A DNA stretch of 35,467 nucleotides from Candidatus Omnitrophota bacterium (GCA_028716705.1 JAQUPI010000015.1:1-35467), one strand, 5' to 3'. Shown: positions 8,233 to 16,183, counted from the stretch's first letter. The notes: generated by a model not told the origin, from the letters alone. Program-made: numbers and translations.

Positions 8233-9476
8233 ATATCGGAAGCTTAAAAGACATGAAGATAACCGAGCTTGCCAAATTATCCAAGGAATTGAACGTTAAC
8301 GGCACAAGCGGGCTAAAAAAACAGGATTTGATCTTTAAGATCCTCCAGGCCCAGGCCGAAAAAGAAGGGCTCATGTTCGGGGAGGGGGTGCTGGAGATCC
8401 TGCCCGAAGGGTTCGGGTTTTTAAGGAGCCCGAATTATAATTATCTTCCCTGCCCGGACGACATTTACGTATCCCCGTCGCAGATAAGAAAATTCGATCT
8501 TAAGACGGGAGACACGGTAAGCGGGGAGATCCGCCCTCCCAAGGAAGGGGAGAAATATTTCGCCCTTTTGAAGGTCCAGGCGGTGAACATGGAGAACCCC
8601 GAAGACGCCAAAGACAAGGTGCTTTTCGATAATCTGACTCCCGTATATCCTCAGGTGGGGTTTAATCTCGAAACTAAACCCAACGAGATCTCCATGCGTA
8701 TCATTGACCTGCTCGCGCCCATAGGAAAGGGCCAGCGCGGCCTGATCGTCGCCCAGCCTTACAGCGGCAAGACAGTCCTGCTGCAAAAAATAGCCAACTC
8801 CATAACGACTAACCATCCGGATGTCATGTTGATCGTGCTTTTGATAGATGAGCGCCCTGAGGAAGTCACGGATATGCAAAGGCACGTCAAGGGAGAAGTC
8901 ATATCTTCGACCTTCGATGAGCCCCCGGAAAGGCACGTTCAGGTAGCGGAGATCGTCCTTGAGAAGGCGAAAAGATTAGTAGAGCATAAGAAAGACGTGG
9001 TGATCCTCCTGGACAGCATAACCCGCCTGGCTCGCGCCTACAATTCGGTCATTCCTCACAGCGGTAAGGTATTGTCAGGGGGTATCGATTCTAACGCCCT
9101 GCAAAAGCCGAAGAGATTTTTCGGCGCCGCGCGCGCGATCGAAGAAGGGGGCAGCCTTACCATTATCGCCACAGCCCTTGTAGATACGGGAAGCCGGATG
9201 GACGAAGTCATCTTCGAAGAGTTTAAGGGGACGGGCAACATGGAACTGCAGCTGGACAGGAACCTCTTCCAGCGCAGAATATACCCCGCCATCGAAATAA
9301 AGCGCTCCAATACACGGCACGAGGAGCTGCTTCTTAAGCAGGACAGGCTGCAAAAAGTATGGATCTTAAGGAAGGTCTTGAATGAATTGAATAACGTCGA
9401 GGCGATGGAGCTTCTGATCGAAAAATTGGCCAAGACAAAGAATAACGACGAGTTTTTGGGCAGTATGAACCAATAA
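8220..9476 (+). CDS. rho: Transcription termination factor Rho
   Basis: This 418-residue hexameric RNA helicase terminates transcription. It has an N-terminal Rho_N helical segment (about 8-45), an RNA-binding cold-shock-like domain (about 50-125, with GFGFLR) and a RecA-type ATPase domain. The ring motor elements are conserved, including the RFFGAAR region, the [11 protein letters not shown] segment and [19 protein letters not shown]. The Walker A loop reads AQPYSGKT at 178-185, whereas E. coli has APPKAGKT at the same numbering. The final G-K-T is intact, but the lysine before it (Lys181 in E. coli) is tyrosine. The start is GTG 8220, with AGGAGG at 8209-8214 five bases upstream. It overlaps the end of coaE by 13 bases. 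No long insertion is present in the N-terminal region. Confidence 0.97.
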   Translation: MEKLDIGSLKDMKITELAKLSKELNVNGTSGLKKQDLIFKILQAQAEKEGLMFGEGVLEILPEGFGFLRSPNYNYLPCPDDIYVSPSQIRKFDLKTGDTVSGEIRPPKEGEKYFALLKVQAVNMENPEDAKDKVLFDNLTPVYPQVGFNLETKPNEISMRIIDLLAPIGKGQRGLIVAQPYSGKTVLLQKIANSITTNHPDVMLIVLLIDERPEEVTDMQRHVKGEVISSTFDEPPERHVQVAEIVLEKAKRLVEHKKDVVILLDSITRLARAYNSVIPHSGKVLSGGIDSNALQKPKRFFGAARAIEEGGSLTIIATALVDTGSRMDEVIFEEFKGTGNMELQLDRNLFQRRIYPAIEIKRSNTRHEELLLKQDRLQKVWILRKVLNELNNVEAMELLIEKLAKTKNNDEFLGSMNQ

Positions 9477-9477
9477 A

Positions 9478-9498
9478 GACACAAGACACAAGTCAGAA
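9478..9498. repeat. Short heptanucleotide tandem tract (GACACAA)
   Basis: Immediately after the rho stop codon, GACACAA occurs twice in tandem (9478-9484 and 9485-9491), followed by a variant GTCAGAA (9492-9498). The tract ends two bases before the rpmE ribosome-binding site. It shares its 7-base period with the tracts in prmC and before trpG. Confidence 0.7.
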
Positions 9499-9515
9499 GT
9501 AAAGGAGGATTTAAA

Positions 9516-9764
9516 ATGAAGGACAAGATTCATCCGAAGTACCAGGATTGCGTGATCGTATGCGCCTGCGGGAATACCATTCATACCCGTTCCACAAAAC
9601 AAAATATCAGGGTTGAAATTTGCTCCAAATGCCATCCTTTTTTTACCGGAAAACAGAAATTTGTCGATTCCGCGGGAAGGGTGGATAAGTTCATAAAGAA
9701 GTACGGCAAAAAAAAGGCCGAAGCCCCTAAGGCAGAGCCTACACCTACGGAAGAAGCCGCTTAA
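9516..9764 (+). CDS. rpmE: Ribosomal protein bL31, zinc-binding form
   Basis: This 82-residue large-subunit protein keeps the four zinc ligands of the C+ form: Cys16-x-Cys18 and Cys36-x2-Cys39, equivalent to Cys16, 18, 37 and 40 in E. coli. The family-typical KIHPKY start and [12 protein letters not shown] segment are present. After the conserved core, a tail of about 15 residues rich in Lys, Ala, Pro and Glu extends it beyond the usual 66-70 residues. The start has a strong AAAGGAGG at 9501-9508. It lies between rho and prfA, and a short heptanucleotide tract separates it from rho. A zinc-requiring L31 suggests a paralogue swap under zinc starvation could exist elsewhere, but none is visible here. 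Confidence 0.96.
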   Translation: MKDKIHPKYQDCVIVCACGNTIHTRSTKQNIRVEICSKCHPFFTGKQKFVDSAGRVDKFIKKYGKKKAEAPKAEPTPTEEAA

Positions 9765-9781
9765 CCTTTCGTCTATAACAG

Positions 9782-10840
9782 ATGTTCGACCAGTTAGAAA
9801 AACTAGAAAAACGCTATGAGGAGCTGGAGCATCTTTTGGCTTCTTATGAAACCGTTTCCGATAAGGAGCTGTATAACAGGAACGCTAAAGAGCTGTCGGA
9901 TTTAAGGGAACCTGTATCGTTATACCGCGAATACAAAAAGATAGACAAAGAGTTAAATGAGTTGGAAGCGGAGTTGAACCAGAAGCACGAAGCTGATTTC
10001 CTGGTGCTGGCAAAGGCTGAGCTGGCCGAGTTGACGAATAAGAAGCTGGACCTGGAGCGAAAGTTAAAAGTTATTCTGGCCGGGGAAGACGAGACAGCCG
10101 GGAAAAACGTAATGGTTGAAATACGCCAGGGGACAGGCGGGATGGAGGCGGGTTTATTCGCCGCCGATCTTTACCGGATGTATTCAAAATACGCGGCAAG
10201 AAAAGGCTGGGCGACAGAAACTATGTCATTGCATGAGACTGAGCTCGGCGGCCTGAAAGAAGTGATCTTCAGCGTGAAAGGCAGGGAAGTTTATAAGAGG
10301 CTGAGATTCGAAAGCGGGGTCCATCGGGTCCAGCGCGTCCCCACAACCGAGGCGCAGGGAAGGATACATACCTCAACGGCGACAGTAGCTGTTTTAGTCG
10401 AACCCGAGGACGTGGATTTCGTTATCGAGCCCAAAGACCTGAAAATAGACACTTACAGGTCTTCCGGCCCGGGCGGCCAGCATATGCAGAAGACCGATTC
10501 CGCGGTAAGGATCACGCACATACCTACCGGGACCGTGGTCGCCTGCCAGGATGAGCGTTCGCAGTTAAAAAATAAGACCAAGGCGATGAGGATATTACGC
10601 GCCAGGATCTTGGACGCGAAACAACAAGAGGATTCCAGGAAGCTTTCGCAGGAGAGAAAATCCCAGATCGGCTCGGGTGACAGGAGCGAGAAGATACGCA
10701 CTTATAATTTCCCCGACCGGCGCGTGACCGACCACAGGATAAATTTTACCGTTCACCAGCTGGAAGCGGTATTGGAAGGCGACCTGGACGAGCTTTCCGA
10801 GGCGCTGATAAAGGCCGCGGAAGAGAAGAAAAATGAATGA
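9782..10840 (+). CDS. prfA: Peptide chain release factor 1
   Basis: RF1 recognises UAA and UAG stop codons and triggers peptide release. The 352-residue protein begins with a coiled-coil N-terminal domain. It carries the tripeptide anticodon of RF1 as Pro-Thr-Thr at 187-189 (P-x-T class), and the catalytic GGQ at 231-233. RF1 rather than RF2 is indicated by the P-x-T motif and by the HRVQRVPTTEAQGRIHTS context. The residues just after GGQ read HMQK instead of the common HVNK. It is followed with an 8-base overlap by prmC, which methylates the GGQ glutamine, the usual enzyme-substrate pairing. No clear Shine-Dalgarno sequence precedes the ATG. Confidence 0.97.
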   Translation: MFDQLEKLEKRYEELEHLLASYETVSDKELYNRNAKELSDLREPVSLYREYKKIDKELNELEAELNQKHEADFLVLAKAELAELTNKKLDLERKLKVILAGEDETAGKNVMVEIRQGTGGMEAGLFAADLYRMYSKYAARKGWATETMSLHETELGGLKEVIFSVKGREVYKRLRFESGVHRVQRVPTTEAQGRIHTSTATVAVLVEPEDVDFVIEPKDLKIDTYRSSGPGGQHMQKTDSAVRITHIPTGTVVACQDERSQLKNKTKAMRILRARILDAKQQEDSRKLSQERKSQIGSGDRSEKIRTYNFPDRRVTDHRINFTVHQLEAVLEGDLDELSEALIKAAEEKKNE

Positions 10841-11627
10841 AACGGAATTATTATTCACGGATATATTAAATTGCAGCCGATGGTCTTTATACCTGAATAA
10901 AGATATTACCCTGCGTAAGGACCAGTTTACCCGTATCTCCGAGGCATTAAAGAGAAGGGTGCGGGGTGAACCGGTACACTATATATTAGGTAAAACGGAA
11001 TTCATGGGGCTGGATTTCAAAGTTAGTCCGGAAGTATTGATACCCAGGCCGGAGACGGAGATCCTGGTAGAAGAAGTCATAAGGCAAAGCCACAAGCCAC
11101 AAGCCACAAGTCTAAATATATTAGATGTCGGGACAGGGTCGGGATGTATCGCCATAAGCCTGGCCAAGTTCATCAAGAAAGCCGCTGTTATCGCAACAGA
11201 TATCTCAAGCGGAGCCTTAAAGATCGCCGAGGCAAACGCAAAGTTAAATAACGTAATAGATAAAATAAGATTTATCCAGAGTGATTTTTTTAAAAGCTAC
11301 GAGCTAAGAGCTAAGACTTACGACATTATCGTCTCTAATCCTCCCTACATTGTCTCCTCCGAGATCGAAAAATTACAGCCGGAGGTCCAATATGAGCCGC
11401 GGATAGCCCTGGATGGCGGAAAAGACGGGCTTAGTTCTTACCGTAAAATAATCGAATACGCCCCGGAGTATTTGAGGGAGGGCGGTTTCCTGATCCTGGA
11501 AATGGGTTTTGGCCAGGCGCCTTGCATAAAAAATGTTTTTCAAAATTCCATGAATTTTGAGATAATAGAGGTTGTAAAAGACTATAATAATATAGACAGG
11601 GTGATAGTCGCGAAAAAATATGGATAA
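10833..11627 (+). CDS. prmC: Release factor glutamine methyltransferase
   Basis: PrmC transfers a methyl group from SAM to the glutamine of the release factor GGQ loop. The 264-residue protein has the N-terminal substrate-binding helical domain ending with PRPETE (71-76). A Rossmann-like domain follows, with the SAM-binding DVGTGSG (about 98-104) and the catalytic NPPY at 169-172. Two loop regions are encoded by tandem heptanucleotide repeats: three AAGCCAC units at 11087-11107 before DVGTGSG, and four related units at 11295-11322 just before the strand leading to NPPY. Both preserve the frame and sit where family members vary, so the enzyme is probably functional. The gene overlaps prfA and murA by 8 bases each. 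Confidence 0.96.
   Translation: MNETELLFTDILNCSRWSLYLNKDITLRKDQFTRISEALKRRVRGEPVHYILGKTEFMGLDFKVSPEVLIPRPETEILVEEVIRQSHKPQATSLNILDVGTGSGCIAISLAKFIKKAAVIATDISSGALKIAEANAKLNNVIDKIRFIQSDFFKSYELRAKTYDIIVSNPPYIVSSEIEKLQPEVQYEPRIALDGGKDGLSSYRKIIEYAPEYLREGGFLILEMGFGQAPCIKNVFQNSMNFEIIEVVKDYNNIDRVIVAKKYG
11087..11107. repeat. Heptanucleotide tandem tract inside prmC (AAGCCAC x3)
   Basis: Three perfect tandem copies of AAGCCAC run from 11087 to 11107, followed by a degenerate AAGTC. The 21 bases encode seven residues in the linker between the N-terminal and methyltransferase domains of PrmC and keep the frame. Confidence 0.85.
11295..11322. repeat. Second heptanucleotide tandem tract inside prmC (AGCTAAG type)
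   Basis: Four tandem units read AGCTACG, AGCTAAG, AGCTAAG, ACTTACG. They encode the SYELRAKTY loop just before the strand that leads to the catalytic NPPY. Confidence 0.75.
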
Positions 11628-12882
11628 GCTGGTTATCGAAGGCCCGGCGAGATTAAAGGGGGAAGTCACGGTTTCAGGCTCAAAGAACGCGGTTTTGCCT
11701 ATCCTCGCGGCGACGCTGCTTACGGATGAGCCATGCGTTATCAGGAAAGTCCCGAATTTACGCGATACAAATACCATGTTAAAGATCCTGCGCTCGCTCG
11801 GAAAGTGCGCGGAATTTGACAAGGGGACTGTCAGTATCAGCTCAACCGGCCAGGCCGGTTTTTTTGCCGACTATAAGCTGGTTTCGACCATGCGCGCTTC
11901 CTTTTGCGTGCTGGGCCCTATCCTCGCCAAATTGAAAAAAGCGAAAGTCTCCCTTCCGGGAGGATGCATTATAGGCGTACGCCCGGTAGACTTGCATCTT
12001 AAGGGGATTAAGGCTCTCGGAGCGGAAATTTCCATTGAATCCGGATATGTACTGGCAAAGGCAGATAGATTAAAAGGTAATTCCGTTTACTTAGGGGGTG
12101 TTTACGGCTCATCAGTCTTAGCTACGGGAAACGTAATGATGGCGGCGACTTTGGCAAAAGGAAGGACGTTGATCGAGGCCGCGGCCTGCGAGCCGGAAGT
12201 AGCGGACCTGGCGGAATTCCTGATCAAGATGGGCGCTAAAATAAAAGGGCACGGCACTCCGATAATAGAGATAGAGGGGGTGAAAGGCCTGCACGGCACG
12301 GAACACACGATAATCCCCGACAGGATAGAAGCAGGAACGTTAATGGCCGCGGCGCTGATCACAAAAGGAGATATCCTCATAAAGAACGTTCTTTGCCAGC
12401 ACCTAGGCGCCTTGATCGATAAGCTGGAAGAAGCCGGGGCCTGTATAACCAAAGCGGATTCTTCCGTAAGGGTCCGGCTAAAAAGCAAACTAAAGGCGAT
12501 CAATGTCACTACATTGCCTTATCCGGGTTTCCCCACGGATATGCAGGCTCAGATCATGAGCTTGATGACCGTTACTCCGGGCATAAGCGTGATCACCGAA
12601 AAAATTTATCCGGACAGGTTCATGCATGTGTCAGAGCTTAACCGTATGGGCGCGCATATCCAGCGTGAAGGCCCGCACGCCATTGTCGAAGGCGTAAAGC
12701 ACTTATCCGGGGCTCCGGTGATGGCTTCGGACCTGCGCGCCTCAGCCTGCCTGGTCCTGGCCGGCCTGGCGGCGAAGGGCAAAAGCAGCATATCCAGGAT
12801 CTACCACCTTGAGCGCGGGTATGAAAATATAGAGGATAAATTGCTTGGCCTGGGCGCCAAAATCTACCGGGAAAAAGAATAA
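11620..12882 (+). CDS. murA: UDP-N-acetylglucosamine 1-carboxyvinyltransferase
   Basis: MurA adds enolpyruvate from PEP to UDP-GlcNAc, the first committed step of peptidoglycan synthesis, in the cytoplasm. The 420-residue protein has the two-domain EPSP-synthase fold, beginning with IEGPARLKGEVTVSGSKNA. The catalytic loop reads PGGCIIG, with the PEP-reactive cysteine at residue 116, so fosfomycin sensitivity at this site would be expected from family knowledge. RPVDLH directly follows, as usual. It overlaps prmC by 8 bases and ends the polA-murA gene run; a heptad-structured inverted repeat follows it. Its presence implies the organism makes peptidoglycan, consistent with ftsK and the RodZ-like gene further on. 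Confidence 0.97.
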   Translation: MDKLVIEGPARLKGEVTVSGSKNAVLPILAATLLTDEPCVIRKVPNLRDTNTMLKILRSLGKCAEFDKGTVSISSTGQAGFFADYKLVSTMRASFCVLGPILAKLKKAKVSLPGGCIIGVRPVDLHLKGIKALGAEISIESGYVLAKADRLKGNSVYLGGVYGSSVLATGNVMMAATLAKGRTLIEAAACEPEVADLAEFLIKMGAKIKGHGTPIIEIEGVKGLHGTEHTIIPDRIEAGTLMAAALITKGDILIKNVLCQHLGALIDKLEEAGACITKADSSVRVRLKSKLKAINVTTLPYPGFPTDMQAQIMSLMTVTPGISVITEKIYPDRFMHVSELNRMGAHIQREGPHAIVEGVKHLSGAPVMASDLRASACLVLAGLAAKGKSSISRIYHLERGYENIEDKLLGLGAKIYREKE

Positions 12883-12885
12883 TTT

Positions 12886-12994
12886 AGTAACTTGTAAATC
12901 AGTAACTAGTAACTGGTAATAAGGATATAGAAAATATAAAGGAAGATTTTCAAAAAAATTACTAGTTACTCGTTACTAGCTTACCAGTTACTGG
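12886..12994. repeat. 109-bp inverted repeat with arms built of heptanucleotide units
   Basis: The gap between murA and trpG is mostly one structure. The left arm (12886-12921) reads as units AGTAACT, TGTAAATC, AGTAACT, AGTAACT, GGTAATA. The reverse complement of the right arm (12959-12994) reads AGTAACT, GGTAAGCT, AGTAACG, AGTAACT and then AGTAA. The arms match unit by unit, including the single 8-base unit in second position, and surround an A-rich loop of roughly 37 bases. The transcript could fold into a long hairpin; no U-tract follows, so it is not a typical intrinsic terminator. Confidence 0.8.
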
Positions 12995-13012
12995 AATGGA
13001 TGACCGTTAAAT

Positions 13013-13576
13013 ATGATACTGATGATCGATAATTATGACTCTTTCACCTACAATCTCGTCCAATATTTTGGCGAATTGGGGGCGGATATAAAGGTGTTCA
13101 GGAACGATAAGATCACCATCAACAAGATCAGGAAGCTTAAACCTAAGAAAATAGTTATCTCTCCGGGGCCGGGCAGGCCTGAGAACGCGGGGATTTCCTG
13201 CGGCGTGATCAGGGAGTTTTCCGGTAAAATACCCATTTTGGGAGTATGCCTCGGCCATCAAGCCGTAGGTTATGTCTACGGCGGCCGCATTGTGGGCGCC
13301 AAGAGGCTGATGCACGGAAAGACCTCAATGATCTACCATGATAGAAAGACGATATTCCGCGGGATACCCTGTCCATTCGAGGCCACGCGTTACCATTCCC
13401 TTTTGGTTGAGAAAAGAACTCTCCCTGAATGCTTGCAAATAATCGCCTGGACAAAGGAAGATGAAATAATGGCGTTAAAACATAAGGATCAGCCGGTTTG
13501 GGGAGTGCAGTTTCATCCCGAATCCATCTTGACCAGATCAGGCAAAGCCATCCTTTCGAATTTTCTAAAAATATGA
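13013..13576 (+). CDS. trpG: Anthranilate synthase glutamine amidotransferase subunit
   Basis: This 187-residue class-I glutamine amidotransferase delivers ammonia to anthranilate synthase component I. The nucleophile is Cys79 in GVCLGHQ, and the His-Glu pair is His168 and Glu170 in QFHPES. The N-terminal IDNYDSFTYNLVQY and the PGPGRP segment are characteristic of the TrpG/PabA group. TrpG and PabA cannot be separated by sequence alone; the gene overlaps trpD by 4 bases (ATGA), which argues for tryptophan synthesis. No trpE lies beside it, so the synthase partner must be encoded elsewhere, and the subunit could also serve p-aminobenzoate synthesis. It probably begins the trp transcript. Confidence 0.93.
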   Translation: MILMIDNYDSFTYNLVQYFGELGADIKVFRNDKITINKIRKLKPKKIVISPGPGRPENAGISCGVIREFSGKIPILGVCLGHQAVGYVYGGRIVGAKRLMHGKTSMIYHDRKTIFRGIPCPFEATRYHSLLVEKRTLPECLQIIAWTKEDEIMALKHKDQPVWGVQFHPESILTRSGKAILSNFLKI

Positions 13577-14577
13577 TCAAAGACGCGATAGAGCTTCTGT
13601 CCGGGCGTAAAGATTTGCCGGGCAGCCTTACCCAGCAAGTAATGGAAGAGATAATGACCGGCCGCGCGGATACGGATTCAATAGTTTCTTTCCTCTCCGC
13701 TTTAAGCGAAAAGGGGGAAACAATAGAAGAGATCACCGCGGCCGCCTCGGTTATGCGCAGGCATGTTACCAGGATACATACCGATAAAGAGCCGCTTTTG
13801 GATACCTGCGGCACGGGAGGGGACAAAAAAGGGATCTTTAACGTTTCTACCGCTGTCGCCTTTGTGGCCAGCGGAGCCGGCATTACCGTCGCCAAACATG
13901 GTAACCGTTCCGTATCCAGCTGCTGCGGGAGCGCTGACATTTTAGAGGCGCAAGGGGTAGATATAAATATGCCTAAAGAGAAGGTCGAACGGTGCCTGAC
14001 CGAAATAGGGATCGCCTTTTTGTTCGCGCCTAATTTTCATCCGGCGATGAAATACGCTATGCCCGCCCGGGAAAAAATAGGCGCGAGGACGATCTTCAAT
14101 ATTTTGGGCCCCTTGACTAATCCCGCCGGAGCGACCCATCAGCTGGTTGGCGTTTATGACCGCGGCCGGATAAAGGTTTTGGCGGCGGTATTGGGTAATC
14201 TCGGCACCGCGCACGCGCTCGTTGTGCACAGCGAAGACGGCATGGATGAAATAACGACTACGGCCAAGACATTCGCGTGCGAAGAGAAAAATGGCGCGTT
14301 AAAAGAATTCGAGATCGATCCTCGGGATTACGGTTTTGCCAAAGCCAAACTAGAGGATTTAAAGAGATCCACCATACCGGATAATGTCCGGGCGATGAAT
14401 GAGGTCCTGGAAGGCGAGCCGGGGCCATGCCGCGATATTGTGCTTTTAAACGCCGCTTTCGCCATATTCGTCGCGGACAAAGCGAAGACCATAAAAGAAG
14501 GCATAAGCCTGGCAACTGAATCCATAGATTCAGGGGCGGCTTCGCGAAAATTAAATTTACTTAAGGGATATTCTTAG
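13573..14577 (+). CDS. trpD: Anthranilate phosphoribosyltransferase
   Basis: TrpD joins anthranilate to PRPP, giving phosphoribosyl-anthranilate. I start it at the ATG overlapping the trpG stop (ATGA), which gives 334 residues, the usual family length, and a normal N-terminal helical domain. The PRPP-binding motif CGTGGD is at 79-84, KHGNRSVSS is at 108-116, and the NILGPLTNP segment follows later. All are canonical for the family. The frame stays open upstream of this ATG, but that part would overlap trpG heavily and has no family match. It is separated from trpC by only 6 bases. Confidence 0.96.
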   Translation: MIKDAIELLSGRKDLPGSLTQQVMEEIMTGRADTDSIVSFLSALSEKGETIEEITAAASVMRRHVTRIHTDKEPLLDTCGTGGDKKGIFNVSTAVAFVASGAGITVAKHGNRSVSSCCGSADILEAQGVDINMPKEKVERCLTEIGIAFLFAPNFHPAMKYAMPAREKIGARTIFNILGPLTNPAGATHQLVGVYDRGRIKVLAAVLGNLGTAHALVVHSEDGMDEITTTAKTFACEEKNGALKEFEIDPRDYGFAKAKLEDLKRSTIPDNVRAMNEVLEGEPGPCRDIVLLNAAFAIFVADKAKTIKEGISLATESIDSGAASRKLNLLKGYS

Positions 14578-14583
14578 AATAAA

Positions 14584-15372
14584 ATGGCTAAGACCGATAT
14601 TTTAAAGGAGATCGTGCAAAAGAAAAAAGAAAGGCTGCTCTTCGCCAAACAACAGCTCTCCGAAGACGAGCTAAAAGCGAAAGTGCAGGGATTGGCTCCC
14701 GCGCGGCCGTTCATAAAAGCAATAAATAAGCCCAGGCAGATCTCTTTGATCGCCGAAATAAAGAAGCAGTCGCCTTCGCGCGGTGTTATCCGCCCGGATT
14801 TCAATCTTTCCGAGATCGCGCGTGTTTACCAGGACGCGGGCGTTCAGGCGATATCGGTCTTGACCGAAGAGGATCATTTCGGCGGGAATATTTCTTACAT
14901 AAATGAAGTCAAAAGCATCGCCGCATGCCCTGTGCTGAGAAAAGATTTCATCTTGGAGCCCTACCAGGTATATGAGTCGCGTTTTTACGGGGCGGACGCG
15001 ATCCTGTTGATCGCGGATCTGCTGTCAAAAGAGAAATTAACCGAACTTATGGGCTTGGCCGGTGAACTGGGGCTGGAATGCCTGGTGGAGGTGCATGACG
15101 ATAAGGAATTGAAGAAGGCCGTGAGTTTAAAGGCGCCTTTGATAGGTATCAATAACCGTGATTTACATACGTTGGAAATAGATCCGAAAACCACGGAAAG
15201 GCTTTTTACTCTTGTCCCTAAAGATAAAGTTGTTGTGGCCGAAAGCGGGATAAAAAGTTATCAGGATGTGCTGTTCTTAAGGATCCTGGGCGTAAACGCG
15301 GTTTTGATCGGTGAAGCCATTATGGAAGCACCCAGCATGCAGATTAAGATAGAAGAGTTGATGGGATGGTAA
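14584..15372 (+). CDS. trpC: Indole-3-glycerol phosphate synthase
   Basis: TrpC closes the indole ring by decarboxylation and dehydration of CdRP. This 262-residue single-domain (beta/alpha)8 protein shows AEIKKQSPS at 57-65 (catalytic Glu and Lys), LRKDFI with the catalytic Lys, CLVEVHD, GINNRDL and VAESGI with its catalytic Glu and Ser, in the standard order. It is separate from trpF, unlike the fused TrpCF of enterobacteria. The 3' end overlaps trpF by 7 bases. It follows trpD after a 6-base gap; an AAGGGA lies near the end of trpD. Confidence 0.97.
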   Translation: MAKTDILKEIVQKKKERLLFAKQQLSEDELKAKVQGLAPARPFIKAINKPRQISLIAEIKKQSPSRGVIRPDFNLSEIARVYQDAGVQAISVLTEEDHFGGNISYINEVKSIAACPVLRKDFILEPYQVYESRFYGADAILLIADLLSKEKLTELMGLAGELGLECLVEVHDDKELKKAVSLKAPLIGINNRDLHTLEIDPKTTERLFTLVPKDKVVVAESGIKSYQDVLFLRILGVNAVLIGEAIMEAPSMQIKIEELMGW

Positions 15373-15986
15373 AGGTTAAAATTTGCGGGATAACGAATCT
15401 GGAAGACGCGCAAGCTTCAGCGAACGCGGGATGCGACGCTTTAGGCTTTGTTTTTTATAAAAAGAGCCCGCGTTACATTCTTCCGGAAAAGGCGGCGGGT
15501 ATAATCAGGAAATTACCGGGAACGGTAATGAAAATAGGCGTCTTTGTTAATGCCAGGGAGAAGACGATCCGGCGCATTATAAAGCGATGCGGCATTAATA
15601 TATTGCAGTTTCACGGCAGGGAATCCATAGAATTTTGCCGGAGGTTTAAGGATTATAAGATAATCAAGGCCTTCCGGATGAGGGGCAGGATGGATCCCCG
15701 CCAAATTCTAAGATATAAGACGTTCGCCTATTTATTCGATGCGTTTATGGAATCCAAGCCGGGAGGGACCGGAAAAAATTTCAACTGGAAATTGGTCAGG
15801 CATATAGACGGGATCACCCGCCCGGTTTTTTTATCCGGAGGGCTTTCTTCTGGTAATGTTAAGAAGGCGATAGAGGTGGTGCGGCCGGAATGGGTGGATG
15901 TTTCCAGCTCGGTAGAGATCAAGCCGGGAAAAAAAGACCACAAAAAGGTTAGAGAGTTCATTAAGGCGGCTAAGAGTAAATCATAG
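15366..15986 (+). CDS. trpF: Phosphoribosylanthranilate isomerase
   Basis: TrpF isomerises phosphoribosylanthranilate to CdRP, the step before TrpC. The 206-residue protein begins VKVKICGIT with the general base Cys7, and the general acid is Asp125 in LFDAF, very near the Thermotoga numbering (7 and 126). The phosphate-binding segments SGGL and VDVSSSVE are present. It overlaps trpC by 7 bases. Its TAG stop codon lies inside the left terminal inverted repeat of the fold-back element that begins at 15983, so the present C-terminus may have been set by that element. Confidence 0.95.
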   Translation: MVKVKICGITNLEDAQASANAGCDALGFVFYKKSPRYILPEKAAGIIRKLPGTVMKIGVFVNAREKTIRRIIKRCGINILQFHGRESIEFCRRFKDYKIIKAFRMRGRMDPRQILRYKTFAYLFDAFMESKPGGTGKNFNWKLVRHIDGITRPVFLSGGLSSGNVKKAIEVVRPEWVDVSSSVEIKPGKKDHKKVREFIKAAKSKS

Positions 15987-16183
15987 ATTGTAAAGAATTT
16001 TATGGTTCATTCGCAGCGGTAAGAAATTTTTTGCCTAAGTCATAGACTGGAGTCTGCAAGGGATTACGACGAGCCGGAGCAGTATCTTACCCGCGTAAGT
16101 CGTTGCGTAGGCGAGGAGTAAACCGCAGCAGACAGCAAAAATATTTCGTCGCAAGAATGAAACTAAAATTCTAAAGAATCTAT
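15983..16183. repeat. About 200-bp fold-back element with 20-base terminal inverted repeats
   Basis: The two ends are inverted copies of each other: 15983-16002 and the reverse complement of 16164-16183 agree at 17 of 20 positions, sharing ATAGATT and AGAATTTTA. The arms continue pairing imperfectly inward for about 50 bases (GGTTCATTC with GAATGAAAC, then AAATTTTTTGC with GCAAAAATATTT). Smaller stems fill the middle: AGAC-TGGA-GTCT, CTTAC-CCGC-GTAAG and GCCTA with TAGGC. A TA dinucleotide lies near each end. No open frame is contained. It could be a MITE-like element or a structured RNA; the sequence alone does not decide. Confidence 0.7.

Noticed and set aside
9786-9815. Nine-base repetition (TAGAAAAAC) at the start of prfA
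   Set aside because: It encodes LEKLEK of the normal RF1 N-terminal coiled coil and does not share the 7-base period of the other tracts.
12886-12994. Possible CRISPR array
   Set aside because: Units are 7 bases, adjacent and without spacers, and no cas gene is nearby.
13209-13940. A 243-codon minus-strand open frame across trpG and trpD
   Set aside because: Both sense genes have all catalytic motifs here; the antisense translation shows no family resemblance or ribosome-binding site.
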